Shown piece by piece: positions 7,265-16,920 of a DNA stretch of 64,000 nucleotides (within the stretch, counting starts at the first letter, position 1; each line of letters starts with the position of its first letter). The translations under genes were made by a program, and so were the position numbers. The stretch is from an uncultured Bacilli bacterium (GTDB taxonomy: Bacteria; Bacillota_I; Bacilli_A; ML615J-28; CAG-698), in contig CAKOMG010000005.1 in assembly GCA_934096585.1 (NCBI GenBank), positions 113,305 to 177,304 on the forward strand, given 5' to 3'. The notes below the pieces were generated by a model. The model was not told where the DNA came from. It made no database searches and saw nothing but the letters and a program-made list of their open reading frames with translations.

Positions 7265-8173
7265 TTATTCATATTGCTTCGGTACAATAAATTTAATTGC
7301 TCCAGTAATCACTTTAATTTCTACTTCTTTTGTTCTTCCACATTCACCATCTAGTCCATAAACAATATCTTTTTGCGATTCTAATTTTATTGAATGGCAT
7401 TTATAATACTTGCATACTGCATCATATTTTGGCATATTTACATATTCGCCACTTTTATAATTGTTTACCATTTTAACAAACTTAAAACGTGACATTCTTT
7501 TAACAACTACTGCATCAATAATACCATCATAAATGCTAGCACGAGGCAAGCAATAATACCCTCCTCCGCAACAAATACCATTACCTGCTGCAGTAAGTAA
7601 AAGTTTACCATCAAATTCTAATTTATTGTCAATATATACTTTACAATTTTGTTTCATTTTAAATATTAAACTATAAACAAGACCTAAATTGTAAGCCATC
7701 TTTCCGCTTACTAAAGGCCATTTTTTAAACTTATTCATATTGTATGCAACAGATGCATCAAAACCTAAATTACAAATGTTAATAGTTAATCTTCCATTAA
7801 CTTCAAGTAAATCTATTTCTTTTTCTTCACCATTGATAATATTTAAAATATCACTAAAATAATTTTCTTTCCCAAATACTTTAATAAAATCATTTCCTGT
7901 ACCGCATGGATAAACAGATACAGCTACATCTTTAAATCCATAAGCCCCATTCACTACTTCATTCAATGTCCCATCTCCACCACATGCATAAAATCTTAAA
8001 CTATCTGTTTTATTTTCACATCTTTCTTTCACATATCTAATTGCATCACCTACACATGTAGTGTTGTATATTGTATAATGTATATTACTACAATTTTTTT
8101 CTAAATATTCTTTAATGTAAGGGGTATTATCTTTCTTTCCTGATTTAGGATTAACTATAAATATATGTTCCAT
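7265..8173 (-). CDS. Diacylglycerol/lipid kinase family protein (DagK/YegS/BmrU type)
   Basis: This 302-residue cytoplasmic enzyme belongs to the DAGK catalytic family, which phosphorylates diacylglycerol or related lipids with ATP. Seen: IVNPKSGKK at the N-terminus, the nucleotide-binding CGGDGTLNEVVNG motif, VSVYPCGTGNDF, and a C-terminal beta sandwich containing GGGYYCLPRASIYDGIIDAVVV. All match the family in order and length. It lies 11 bases after the 238-residue unknown gene and upstream of acpP, a loose lipid-metabolism context. The substrate cannot be told from sequence alone; DgkB-like recycling of diacylglycerol is the commonest role in Firmicutes. Confidence 0.9.
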   Translation of the reverse strand: MEHIFIVNPKSGKKDNTPYIKEYLEKNCSNIHYTIYNTTCVGDAIRYVKERCENKTDSLRFYACGGDGTLNEVVNGAYGFKDVAVSVYPCGTGNDFIKVFGKENYFSDILNIINGEEKEIDLLEVNGRLTINICNLGFDASVAYNMNKFKKWPLVSGKMAYNLGLVYSLIFKMKQNCKVYIDNKLEFDGKLLLTAAGNGICCGGGYYCLPRASIYDGIIDAVVVKRMSRFKFVKMVNNYKSGEYVNMPKYDAVCKYYKCHSIKLESQKDIVYGLDGECGRTKEVEIKVITGAIKFIVPKQYE

Positions 8174-8184
8174 TATTCCTCCGA

Positions 8185-8901
8185 TTAATTTAATGTGTAT
8201 AATTGTTTTTTTATCAAATTATAAAAGCCAATATCAATATCATTTAATAGTGTAAGTGGCAAATTCTTAATTAATTGATCAACTATATTAATCAATATTA
8301 AAACTGTTTCAATAGTTTGACCAAATTTAATATTTTTAAAAACTGTTTCTAAATTTGCATAATTCTTTTTATCCATCGTTTTTCTTAAATCTTTATATTC
8401 TTTTTTTGCATTATATGAATCAAAGAACGCACGATAAATAATAATGAAATTATCAACAACTTTAATAGTTTTATGAAAACTATATATCGTATCTTCTTGT
8501 TTTCTAGCGTTATAATACTCTATTAAACTATAAATAAACTTATTAATTTGGATGATTAATTCCTTATTTGTTAAGGCATCATTAATTGGAATTTGTATAT
8601 TATTTTTATTAATTAACATTTTAACATTATGGTTTATTTTATAATTATTTGAACATTCAAATTTTAAAAATAAATTATTTTCATAATATACAAAAATAGA
8701 ATTATCTGTTAGTTCATAATGAATAATCGGTTTAATTGTTATAAAGAAATCAAGGTAATGATTCAAAAATCTTTTTATATCGCCCTCAATTAAGCAATTC
8801 AAAAACAAAATATTTTCACTTTCTTGACTTAAATACAATCCTATGATATTATCATCTAGTTTCATTTTTTCTTGAATAGTAACAATTATATCATTAGCCA
8901 T
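8185..8901 (-). CDS. Conserved-looking hypothetical protein, unknown function
   Basis: This is a 238-residue soluble protein with no signal peptide or obvious catalytic motif. The first half alternates beta strands (IIGLYLSQESENILFLNCLIEG). The second half looks helical, ending in LIKNLPLTLLNDIDIGFYNLIKKQLY. It has an AGAGGTT site and is the first gene of a transcript that continues into the lipid kinase 11 bases downstream. A TATAAT element lies just upstream (minus strand, about 8926-8921) without a clear -35. I do not recognise a family. Confidence 0.7.
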   Translation of the reverse strand: MANDIIVTIQEKMKLDDNIIGLYLSQESENILFLNCLIEGDIKRFLNHYLDFFITIKPIIHYELTDNSIFVYYENNLFLKFECSNNYKINHNVKMLINKNNIQIPINDALTNKELIIQINKFIYSLIEYYNARKQEDTIYSFHKTIKVVDNFIIIYRAFFDSYNAKKEYKDLRKTMDKKNYANLETVFKNIKFGQTIETVLILINIVDQLIKNLPLTLLNDIDIGFYNLIKKQLYTLN

Positions 8902-8996
8902 TAAAATAACCTCTATGTTATATTATAACATTTTTTACTTTAAAAATAAAGAATAAAAAATAAAAAAATATCTAAATAAATAGTTCCTATGTAAAA

Positions 8997-9024
8997 GACT
9001 ACTAACATTTTATAGTTAGTAGTC
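8997..9024 (-). terminator. Terminator of tex
   Basis: A 10-bp stem GACTACTAAC/GTTAGTAGTC with an 8-base loop is followed by TTTTAC on the minus strand. A T-run also follows on the plus strand. Confidence 0.75.
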
Positions 9025-9031
9025 ATATTTT

Positions 9032-11278
9032 TTAATGTTTGCTTGGATCAATCATTGTAAGTTCTAAACGGTTCTTTCTTAGGTCAACTGATACTACCCA
9101 TACAGTAACAATTTGGCCTACACTTACAACATCTAATGGATGTTTAATGTGTTTTTTACTAATCTTAGAAATATGAACTAATCCATCTTCATGAACACCG
9201 CAATCAACAAACACACCAAAGTCAACAACATTTCTAATTGTTCCTTGTAATTCCATTCCTGGCTTTAATTGTGATAATTCAATAATATCTTGTTTTAAAA
9301 TAGGTTTATCGAATTCATCACGTGGGTCTCTTAGTGGAGCAATAAAGGCATCTAGAATATCATTAAATGTATACTCACCAATTCCTAAGCCTTCTAATAG
9401 AGCTTTTCTATCTGCTTTTTTGATTGCTTCTTTTAGCTCATCTGTACCGATTGCATCTTTTGTGAACCCTAATTTTTCAAGAATTTTAGTTGCTGCTTCA
9501 TAACTTTCTGGGTGAATAGCAGTCATATCAAGTTTTTCATTTCCATCTGGAATACGCAAAAAACCTATTGCTTGTTCTAATGTTTTAGCGCCAATTCCTT
9601 TAATATTTAAATCAGAACGATTGTTGAACTTACCATTTGCATCACGATAAGCAACTATTGTTTTTGCGGATTTTGCATTTAATCCTGCAACACGTTGTAA
9701 TAGATAAATAGATGCACTATTTACATTTACACCAACACTATTAACAGCTCCTTCAACAACAAAGTCTAATTGGCTACTCAATTTAGTTTGGTTAACATCA
9801 TATTGATATTGACCAACACCAATTGATTTTGGGTCAATTTTAACAAGTTCTGCTAATGGATCTTGAAGACGTCTTGCAATAGATACTGCACTTCTTTCTT
9901 CAACTGAGAAATCAGGGAATTCTTCTCTTGCTAAATCACTTGCTGAATAAACAGATGCACCTGCTTCATTAACAATAATATAATCAACATGTTTATTCAT
10001 TGCTTGTAATGTCTTTTCTAGTTTTTTCAATGTGTTAGCAACAAATGCTTCAGTTTCACGGCTTGCTGTACCATTACCCATAGCAACAATTTCACAATCA
10101 TATTTCAACAAAAACTCAGTAAATTTTTGTTCTGCTTGTAAATATCTTTCTGGTGGAACAACTTCATCTTTATTCTTTTGATGTGGATACATAACTCCTT
10201 TATCCAAGAATTTACCTGTAGCATCAACTACCGCTAACTTACAACCAGTTCTAAATGCTGGGTCAACACCTAATACAACTTTTCCTTTCATAGGTGGAGT
10301 TAATAAGTATTTTTTCAAGTTTTCACCAAATACATGAATTGCTTGTTCTTCAGCTTTATCTTTTAAATCAGCTCTAATTTCACGTTCGATTGAAGGTTTA
10401 ATTAAACGTTTATAAGCATCTTCGACAGCAAGACGAACATAAGGAACAGTAATTGCTTTATCATTTAAAATAATTTTCTTAGATAAGAAATTTAATACAT
10501 ATTCTTGATCTTCTTTTATAAATACTTTTAACACTTTTTCAGACTCGCCTCGATTTAATGCTAAAACACGATGTTCTTTAATTTCTGAAATTGGTTCTTC
10601 ATATTTATAATACATTTCATAAGTTCTCTTTTCATCAAGAGATGGATCTTTAACTTCACTAGCAAGAAATGCTTTTCTTTCTAAATAGCTTCTAATCCAT
10701 TTACGATATTTTGCTTCATCTGAAACCATTTCCGCAATAATATCTTCAGCTCCTTGTAATGCTTCTTTAACATCTTTTACTACTAAACCATCTTTAACTT
10801 GTGCTTCAGTTGGTTCAACTGTAACATACTTTTTAGCTTCTTCTTCCACATTTCCTTCTGTTGGAAAAGATAATAAGTATTCAGCTAAAGGTTCTAAGCC
10901 CTTACGTTTAGCATCAGTAGCTCTTGTTTTTTTCTTTTCTTTAAATGGACGATAAATATCTTCTAATTCACTTAATTTATTAGAATTAATAATTGATGTT
11001 CTTAATTCTTCTGTTAACTTACCTTTTTCTTCGATAAGACGTATAATATCTTCTTTTCTTTCAGCCAACTTTTGTCCATATTCCCATTCAGTATAAATTG
11101 AACGAATCTTTTCTTCGTCTAATCCGCCAGTTGCTTCTTTACGATAACGTGCGATAAAAGGAACAGTACCACCATCTTCAATTAATTTTAATACAGCTTG
11201 AATTTGAGGTATTTTAACATTTTGTTCAACTGAAATCTTATTTAACAATTGATCATTAATATAATTATTTTCTACCAT
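9032..11278 (-). CDS. tex: Tex-family RNA-binding transcription accessory protein
   Basis: Tex is a conserved nucleic-acid-binding protein linked to transcription-complex and stalled-RNA handling. The 748 residues show the full architecture: an N-terminal helical region (FIARYRKEATGGLDEE), a YqgF/RNase H-like domain (VVLGVDPAFRTGCKLAVVD), two helix-hairpin-helix segments (GLNAKSAKTIVAYRD and IKGIGAKTLEQAIGFLRI) and a C-terminal S1 domain (LQGTIRNVVDFGVFVDCGVHEDGLVHIS). Length and order are typical. An ACGGAGGAAA site precedes the ATG. It is monocistronic, with its own promoter and terminator. Confidence 0.95.
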   Translation of the reverse strand: MVENNYINDQLLNKISVEQNVKIPQIQAVLKLIEDGGTVPFIARYRKEATGGLDEEKIRSIYTEWEYGQKLAERKEDIIRLIEEKGKLTEELRTSIINSNKLSELEDIYRPFKEKKKTRATDAKRKGLEPLAEYLLSFPTEGNVEEEAKKYVTVEPTEAQVKDGLVVKDVKEALQGAEDIIAEMVSDEAKYRKWIRSYLERKAFLASEVKDPSLDEKRTYEMYYKYEEPISEIKEHRVLALNRGESEKVLKVFIKEDQEYVLNFLSKKIILNDKAITVPYVRLAVEDAYKRLIKPSIEREIRADLKDKAEEQAIHVFGENLKKYLLTPPMKGKVVLGVDPAFRTGCKLAVVDATGKFLDKGVMYPHQKNKDEVVPPERYLQAEQKFTEFLLKYDCEIVAMGNGTASRETEAFVANTLKKLEKTLQAMNKHVDYIIVNEAGASVYSASDLAREEFPDFSVEERSAVSIARRLQDPLAELVKIDPKSIGVGQYQYDVNQTKLSSQLDFVVEGAVNSVGVNVNSASIYLLQRVAGLNAKSAKTIVAYRDANGKFNNRSDLNIKGIGAKTLEQAIGFLRIPDGNEKLDMTAIHPESYEAATKILEKLGFTKDAIGTDELKEAIKKADRKALLEGLGIGEYTFNDILDAFIAPLRDPRDEFDKPILKQDIIELSQLKPGMELQGTIRNVVDFGVFVDCGVHEDGLVHISKISKKHIKHPLDVVSVGQIVTVWVVSVDLRKNRLELTMIDPSKH

Positions 11279-11302
11279 ATTTTCCTCCGTTTACATTATA
11301 AT

Positions 11303-11331
11303 ATTATACCAAAAAACGCTCTAAAAAGCAA
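11303..11331 (-). promoter_or_regulatory. Promoter of tex
   Basis: On the minus strand: TTGCTT (11331-11326), 17 bases ending in TGG-like bases, TATAAT (11308-11303). Confidence 0.65.
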
Positions 11332-11512
11332 TGAAAAAAAACATAAATTAGTTCTTTTACTAAATGTTTTTTAAGAAGTAATTTCTATGCTAATTGCATA
11401 TATTTTATGCTATTATTATTCGTATTTTGTATATTTTTGTTAATGATTTTATAGTTTTCTTATTTTTCTTTCAAAAGCACACACTTTTAAACTATTTTTT
11501 TTGGTCGAAAAA

Positions 11513-11540
11513 AGCTATATCAAAGCAAGTTGATATAACT
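11513..11540 (-). terminator. Terminator of ychF-cinA
   Basis: On the minus strand AGTTATATCA, an 8-base loop and TGATATAGCT are followed by TTTTT, just after the cinA stop. Confidence 0.7.
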
Positions 11541-11550
11541 TATAATCTTA

Positions 11551-12750
11551 TTATTCATTTAATAAGCAATGTAATTTATACAATATTCTTCTTACAGTCA
11601 TAAGTCTAATAAAGTTTCTTGATCCATGATAATGATCTGAATATGAATATATTTTATTATTAATTCTAATAGCATAGCATACTTTACCAACGTTTTCTCC
11701 TGTTGGTCCAGCATAACCACTAACTGCTAAACATACATTTGAACTTGTTAAAGCAAATAAACCATTAGCCATTTCTTTTACAACTTCTTCACTAACTACA
11801 TCATACTTTTCTATTGATTCTTTTTTAACTTTTAAAACTTTGATCTTTGCTTCATTAGAATATGTTACATAACTTTCATTAATAATATCACTAGCTCCAC
11901 TAACATTTATGATTGTTGAAGCAAGAAGGCCACCAGTACAACTTTCAGCGCAACTAATATGATATCCATGTTCTTTTAGTTCCCTATAAACAATAGTTTC
12001 AATTTCTTCATCATGTTCAGAAACTATCAATTTACCCATAAACTCTTTAAATTCTTGATCTGTTTTATTAAATTCTTGCTCGTATTTTTTTTCAGCAGTT
12101 AATTGATAGCGAATTTTTCCTGGGGCACAATAAGGGCATATTGACACATGAGGATGACTTTTTATGAAAGGTATTAATTTATTTTCTAATGCTGATTCAC
12201 ATTCACCCATAATGATATAACTTTTATATATTTTGCTAGTTCCACGTGATTCTAAAAATGGTATAACTTCTTCTTTTAACAATTTTACCATTTCAAATGG
12301 TACTCCAACTAAACTTATAATATATTTGTTATTATATTCAATAACAAACCCATCGGCACTTCCAATTTTATTTTGTAGAATTGTGCATCCTTCAGGATAA
12401 TAAACTTGTTTAACATTACAATCTGTTTTCTTTTCTCTAAAATAATTAAACAAATCATTTGAAGCTTGTTCGTTATATACAAGTTTGATATTTAACGTAT
12501 CACTTATTACTTCTTTAGTAAAATCATCATGTGTAGGGCCTAAACCTCCAGTTGTAATTAACACTTCAGCATCACTTTTGATAAAGTCTAAAACTGCAGT
12601 TTTAATTTCTTCTTTATCATCACCAACAATTATTCCTTTAACAACGTCTACACCAATAAGATCTAAATAACTTGCTATTGTTGAATGATTAGTATTAACG
12701 ACATTTCCTGATAATACCTCATCACCAACACTTAAAACCCATGATTTCAT
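11551..12750 (-). CDS. cinA: CinA family protein (nicotinamide-nucleotide amidase)
   Basis: CinA proteins combine a molybdopterin-binding-like N-terminal domain, which can have ADP-ribose pyrophosphatase activity, with a C-terminal amidase domain that deamidates NMN for NAD salvage. The N-terminal half has VGDEVLSGNVVNTN and ITTGGLGPTHDD. The C-terminal half has CAESCTGGLLAS and AVSGYAGPTGEN (often SGIAGP in relatives). The 399 residues are a normal full length. It follows ychF by 13 bases and is probably co-transcribed with it. Many Firmicutes have cinA next to recA instead, so this placement is lineage-specific. Confidence 0.93.
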   Translation of the reverse strand: MKSWVLSVGDEVLSGNVVNTNHSTIASYLDLIGVDVVKGIIVGDDKEEIKTAVLDFIKSDAEVLITTGGLGPTHDDFTKEVISDTLNIKLVYNEQASNDLFNYFREKKTDCNVKQVYYPEGCTILQNKIGSADGFVIEYNNKYIISLVGVPFEMVKLLKEEVIPFLESRGTSKIYKSYIIMGECESALENKLIPFIKSHPHVSICPYCAPGKIRYQLTAEKKYEQEFNKTDQEFKEFMGKLIVSEHDEEIETIVYRELKEHGYHISCAESCTGGLLASTIINVSGASDIINESYVTYSNEAKIKVLKVKKESIEKYDVVSEEVVKEMANGLFALTSSNVCLAVSGYAGPTGENVGKVCYAIRINNKIYSYSDHYHGSRNFIRLMTVRRILYKLHCLLNE

Positions 12751-12763
12751 TTCTTATCCTTTT

Positions 12764-13867
12764 CTATTTAGAAACATTGAATCTAAATACTGTAATGTCA
12801 CCATCTTGAAAAACATAGTCTTTTCCTTCAAGTCTTAATTTGCCAGCATCCCTTGCTTTAGACCATGAACCATATTTCATGAAATCATCATAACTAACAA
12901 CTTCAGCTTTTATAAATCCTTTTTCAAAATCTGTATGAATAACACCAGCACATTCTGGAGCTTTCATTCCTTTTTTAAATGTCCATGCACGACATTCTTT
13001 TTCGCCTTCTGTAAAGAATGTTTGAAGACCTAATAACTCATAAGCTTTTTTAATTAATTGATCTAATCCACTTTCTTTTAAGCCTAATTCTTCTAAAAAC
13101 ATTTGCTTCTCATCATCTTCTAATTGACTCAATTCTTCTTCCAGTTTGGCACTAATGGTCACAGTTTCACAATTAGTTTCCTTCGCAAATTGTTTTACAT
13201 CTTGAACATACTTATTATCATTATCGACTTCATCTTCTCCAACATTTAATACATAAATCATTGGTTTTAAAGTTAAAAAGCAAAACGGTTTAATTATTTG
13301 TTTTTCTTCTTCATTTAATTCGACTTCTCTTGCCATTTTTCCATTTTCCAGAGCTGCTTTGATTTTCATTAAAGTATTATATTCTAAAACAGAATCTTTA
13401 TCAGTTTTAAATTGAGCTTTCTTTTCAATTCTTGGAATTCTTTTTTCGATTACATCTATATCCGCAAAAATTAATTCTAAATTAATTGTTTCAATATCAT
13501 CAAGTGGATTTACAACACCATTGACATGAATAATATCTTTACTATCAAAACATCTTACTACTTGACAAATAGCATCAACTTCACGAATATGTGACAAAAA
13601 TTGATTTCCTAATCCTTCACCATGGCTAGCGCCTTTTACTAGTCCCGCAATATCAGTAAAAGAAAAAGTTGTATAAACCACACTTTTTGGATTGACAATT
13701 TTAACAATATTATCTAATCTTTCATCTTTTACTTCTACCACCCCAACATTTGGTTCAATAGTTGCAAAGGGATAGTTTGCACTTAGAACATTTGCTTTAG
13801 TTATTGCATTAAATAGTGTTGATTTTCCAACATTTGGCAAACCAACAATTCCTGCTGTTAAACCCAT
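12764..13867 (-). CDS. ychF: Redox-regulated ATPase YchF (OBG family)
   Basis: YchF is a ribosome-associated P-loop protein that prefers ATP over GTP and is implicated in stress responses. The 367 residues show the P-loop GLPNVGKS (9-16), the G3 region DIAGLVKGASHGEGLGNQFL, and NVGE instead of the GTPase NKxD motif, which explains the ATP preference. A C-terminal TGS-like domain ends in GDITVFRFN. It has a GAGGTG ribosome-binding site. The promoter lies back-to-back with that of the plus-strand gene at 13981. Confidence 0.96.
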   Translation of the reverse strand: MGLTAGIVGLPNVGKSTLFNAITKANVLSANYPFATIEPNVGVVEVKDERLDNIVKIVNPKSVVYTTFSFTDIAGLVKGASHGEGLGNQFLSHIREVDAICQVVRCFDSKDIIHVNGVVNPLDDIETINLELIFADIDVIEKRIPRIEKKAQFKTDKDSVLEYNTLMKIKAALENGKMAREVELNEEEKQIIKPFCFLTLKPMIYVLNVGEDEVDNDNKYVQDVKQFAKETNCETVTISAKLEEELSQLEDDEKQMFLEELGLKESGLDQLIKKAYELLGLQTFFTEGEKECRAWTFKKGMKAPECAGVIHTDFEKGFIKAEVVSYDDFMKYGSWSKARDAGKLRLEGKDYVFQDGDITVFRFNVSK

Positions 13868-13897
13868 TTTTTACACCTCGATTAATAAATATATAAT

Positions 13898-13926
13898 ATT
13901 ATACCATAATTTGCTTTTAATTTCAA
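13898..13926 (-). promoter_or_regulatory. Promoter of ychF-cinA
   Basis: On the minus strand: TTGAAA (13926-13921), 17 bases ending TATGG, TATAAT (13903-13898). Confidence 0.85.
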
Positions 13927-13933
13927 TTCACAA

Positions 13934-13962
13934 TTGAACTTACTTTATTTTTTTGGTATAAT
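13934..13962 (+). promoter_or_regulatory. Promoter of the 107-residue hypothetical gene
   Basis: On the plus strand: TTGAAC (13934-13939), 17 bases ending in TTGG, TATAAT (13957-13962). It is divergent from the ychF promoter, with only 7 bases between the two -35 boxes. Confidence 0.8.
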
Positions 13963-13980
13963 ATTAATGAGGTAAATAAT

Positions 13981-14304
13981 ATGTATAAACAATTGATTGT
14001 AATAACAAATACACCAATTAACGAAGAGTTATTAAAAAATTTTGATTATAAAATTATTAATAACAATTTTGAGTTAATTAATACTTACAAATTAAAGTAT
14101 AATAATGAAGAAATTGACTTTGATTATATAATTAGTGATAGATTAATTAATAATTTACTTATTGAAGATGGCTACATAATAACAAACCAATTTTATGAAG
14201 GAAGCATTGATAATTACTTTATAATCGGTCCTTTAAACAAATCAATTAATTCAATTGATAATCAAATTAAAACGATTATAGATTATTTAAACGGGAATAT
14301 TTAG
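13981..14304 (+). CDS. Small hypothetical protein, unknown function
   Basis: This 107-residue soluble protein begins MYKQLIVITNTPIN, a beta strand and turn, and ends in SINSIDNQIKTIIDYLNGN. There is no signal peptide or membrane helix. It has a good promoter, a GAGG ribosome-binding site and its own terminator, so it is probably a real gene. The C-terminal ITNQFYEGSIDNYFIIGPL faintly recalls the end of FAD-dependent reductases, but no nucleotide-binding motif is present and I make no assignment. It is one of only two convincing plus-strand genes in the window. Confidence 0.65.
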   Translation: MYKQLIVITNTPINEELLKNFDYKIINNNFELINTYKLKYNNEEIDFDYIISDRLINNLLIEDGYIITNQFYEGSIDNYFIIGPLNKSINSIDNQIKTIIDYLNGNI

Positions 14305-14314
14305 TATTTCCGTT
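14290..14314 (+). terminator. Terminator after the 107-residue gene
   Basis: AACGGGAATA/TATTTCCGTT pairs over 10 bp (one G-U) around TTTAG, followed by TTTTTTT. The stop codon TAG forms part of the loop. Confidence 0.75.
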
Positions 14315-14354
14315 TTTTTCTATTCATATTATTTTCAAAAAGTGAAAAAATATA

Positions 14355-16325
14355 ATGGGAAGTGATATTTTGAAAACTTTAAAAATTATTTTAAAACTAT
14401 CTAAATATTTATTAATTTTTATGATTATTGTTACTATTATTTTATCTATTTCATTTGTAAGTTATAGTAAAAAATTAGAATATCAAATACCAAAAAAACA
14501 AACTATTACAATATTAGATAAAGATGAAAATACTTATTTTGAAATTAACAATGCTAACAAGCAATCTTATGTTAACCTTATTGACATAAGTGAACATATT
14601 AAAAAAGCAATTATTTGTATTGAAGATAAAGATTTTTATAGGCATAATGGAATTAACATCAAGAGAATGGGTGGAGCTTTATTAAAAAACATTAAATCAA
14701 ATTCAATCTCTGAAGGTGCTTCCACTATTACTCAACAATATGCTCGAAATCTTTTTCTAACTAATGAAAAAACATATAAAAGAAAAATTAAAGAAATATC
14801 TATAGCAATTAATCTAGAATCAAAATATTCGAAAGATGAAATATTAGAAGGTTACTTAAATACAATTTATTTTGGACACGGAATATATGGCATTAAAGAT
14901 GCCTGTAAGTTTTATTTTAATAAAATACCAAAAGACATAACATTAGCAGAAGCCTGTGTTTTAACCGCAATACCAAAAGGCCCATCTATTTATTCACCTA
15001 TTATTAATTATGAAAAAAATAAAGAACGAAAAGAATTAATTATTAAAGAATTATTTAAAGATCAAAAAATATCAAAATATGAAATGAATGAAGCTTTAAA
15101 GGAAAGAATTACAATAAATAAAACATCAAAAGGAAATATTAAAAAAGCACCTTTTTATCAAGATGCAATAATTGAAGAATTAAAAAAATTAAATATTAAA
15201 TCTGAAATACCTTATAGTGTCTATACAAATGTGGATTTAGATTTAAATACTTTTATTAATAAAACAATCGAAAAATATTTACCATCTTCAGATTTAGAAA
15301 TAGCATTAATGGCAATGAATCCAAAGAACGGAGAAGTTTTATCCATAATAGGTGGTAAAGATTATTCTAAATCATCGTTTAATCGTGCTACTTCAGCACT
15401 AAGGCAACCTGGTTCTTCTATTAAACCTTTCTTATATTATGCTGCATTAGAAAATGGATTTACTCCTATTACTACTTTCAATTCTTCGCCAACAACATTT
15501 AATATTAATGGCTCAATTTATGAACCTCATAATTACAAAGAAATTTATCCTAATCAAGATGTTACAATGGCTTATGCTTTAGCAACATCTGATAATATAT
15601 ATGCTGTTAAAACGCATTTATTTTTGGGTACTGATACTTTATATAACACTCTAATTGATTTTGGCTTTTCAACAAAAATTAATAATAATGCTTCTTTAGC
15701 ATTAGGAACAAGTGAGGTATACCTAGATGAACTAGTAAATGGATATGCAAAAATCGCAAGTTTAGGAAAAAATGTAAAAAGAAATTACATAAAGAAAATC
15801 GTTGACGCAAATGGTAAAGTTTTATATAAATCAAATAATAATTATAATCAAGTTTTTAATGCTAATAATTGTTATATATTAGCTGAAACCATGACAAATG
15901 TTTTTGACAATAATTTAGCACTTAATATTAGTGTCACTGGCGCTTCTATTAAATCAATGTTAACAAATAAGTATGCAGCTAAAAGTGGATCAACTGATAC
16001 AGATAATTGGATGATAGGTTTTAACAATAATTTTGTATTAGGAATTTGGTGTGGTTATGATGATAATAGAGTTTTAGAAAATGGTGAAGGCAAATTTATA
16101 AAATATATCTGGGCAGAAATTATGGAATATTATACTAAAAAGCAAAAAGATAAATGGTACGATACCCCTAACACTGTTACTTCTATTTCACTTAATCCTA
16201 TTAATGGCAGATTAGCGTTAAATAATGAATATTCAAAGAGTATATATTTTAATATCAATAATATTCCTTGGAGTATTTTTGATATTTCAGATTTTGATAA
16301 AGAGCAAGTAAATAAAAAACAATAA
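14355..16325 (+). CDS. Class A penicillin-binding protein (transglycosylase/transpeptidase)
   Basis: This bifunctional enzyme polymerises and cross-links peptidoglycan at the outer membrane face. A signal anchor covers residues 15-38. The GT51 domain follows with IEDKDFYRHNGI, EGASTITQQYARN and YLNTIYFGHGIYGI. The transpeptidase domain has the SxxK serine in RQPGSSIKPF, SxN as TSDNIYA and KSG as AAKSGSTDTDNW. The 656 residues resemble PBP1A without a C-terminal extension. The ATG at 14355 lacks a good ribosome-binding site, whereas GGAAGTGA precedes a TTG at 14370, so the real start may be five codons downstream. It proves the organism makes a cell wall. The strand differs from its neighbours. 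Confidence 0.95.
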   Translation: MGSDILKTLKIILKLSKYLLIFMIIVTIILSISFVSYSKKLEYQIPKKQTITILDKDENTYFEINNANKQSYVNLIDISEHIKKAIICIEDKDFYRHNGINIKRMGGALLKNIKSNSISEGASTITQQYARNLFLTNEKTYKRKIKEISIAINLESKYSKDEILEGYLNTIYFGHGIYGIKDACKFYFNKIPKDITLAEACVLTAIPKGPSIYSPIINYEKNKERKELIIKELFKDQKISKYEMNEALKERITINKTSKGNIKKAPFYQDAIIEELKKLNIKSEIPYSVYTNVDLDLNTFINKTIEKYLPSSDLEIALMAMNPKNGEVLSIIGGKDYSKSSFNRATSALRQPGSSIKPFLYYAALENGFTPITTFNSSPTTFNINGSIYEPHNYKEIYPNQDVTMAYALATSDNIYAVKTHLFLGTDTLYNTLIDFGFSTKINNNASLALGTSEVYLDELVNGYAKIASLGKNVKRNYIKKIVDANGKVLYKSNNNYNQVFNANNCYILAETMTNVFDNNLALNISVTGASIKSMLTNKYAAKSGSTDTDNWMIGFNNNFVLGIWCGYDDNRVLENGEGKFIKYIWAEIMEYYTKKQKDKWYDTPNTVTSISLNPINGRLALNNEYSKSIYFNINNIPWSIFDISDFDKEQVNKKQ

Positions 16326-16352
16326 CTGTATTGTTTATACAAATAGTTATTG
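16320..16352. terminator. Bidirectional terminator between the PBP gene and the 160-residue gene
   Basis: CAATAACT/AGTTATTG forms an 8-bp stem with T-runs on both strands (GCTTTTTTT on plus, TTTTTT on minus). It serves the two convergent genes. Confidence 0.8.
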
Positions 16353-16369
16353 CTTTTTTTATTATAAAA

Positions 16370-16852
16370 CTATATTTTTGTATTTTGGAAATACTCTTCC
16401 ACAATCTTAACCAACTCTTTATTCTCTATAACAATTATTTTGTCATTCTTTAAACACTCATTATACTTCATAATTTTAGGTGGTTTAATACCATTAAATA
16501 GAACTAAACAAGTTTTGTACATCATTCTTTTAGGCCCAGGAAAAGCAATTTGAGCGTATTCATTTTTTAATTCTTCTTTTTTATATACTTTCATTTTCTG
16601 ATTTTTATAATTATAAACTCTTAACTCTTTATCATCAATAAATAATCTATTACAATACATTTTTTTGTGTTTTTTTAATAAAATATAAAATATTGTATTT
16701 ATAATAACAAAACCTACAACTAAAATCAGTAACGTTTTGTCAATCAATGAACCAATCAAAAAGGCAACAATTATTACACAAAAAACAATTAATATTTTTT
16801 TTAATTTATCGACATAATTATAATGCAAATCTTTGCCTATTAAATCATACAT
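16370..16852 (-). CDS. Membrane protein with two transmembrane helices, unknown function
   Basis: The protein is about 160 residues. It has an N-terminal soluble start (MYDLIGKDLHYNYVDKLKK), two adjacent hydrophobic helices (ILIVFCVIIVAFLIGSLI and LLILVVGFVIINTIFYILL) and a C-terminal domain of alternating strands (DDKELRVYNYKNQKMKVY). That layout resembles small membrane proteins with a PH-like tail, but this is only a shape comparison. A GTG start seven codons upstream is possible. The ATG at 16852 is preferred because AGAGGT precedes it at good spacing. It ends at a shared convergent terminator. Confidence 0.65.
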   Translation of the reverse strand: MYDLIGKDLHYNYVDKLKKILIVFCVIIVAFLIGSLIDKTLLILVVGFVIINTIFYILLKKHKKMYCNRLFIDDKELRVYNYKNQKMKVYKKEELKNEYAQIAFPGPKRMMYKTCLVLFNGIKPPKIMKYNECLKNDKIIVIENKELVKIVEEYFQNTKI

Positions 16853-16920
16853 ATTTATACCTCTTCTTTTCACTAATCAAAAGGTAATAACAAAATAATT
16901 GTTATTACCTCTAATTTAAA

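Noticed and set aside
11394..11603. A plus-strand open frame of 69 codons in the gap between tex and cinA
   Set aside because: It is low-complexity, Phe/Ile-rich, lacks a ribosome-binding site and overlaps the end of cinA and its terminator. I treat it as chance.
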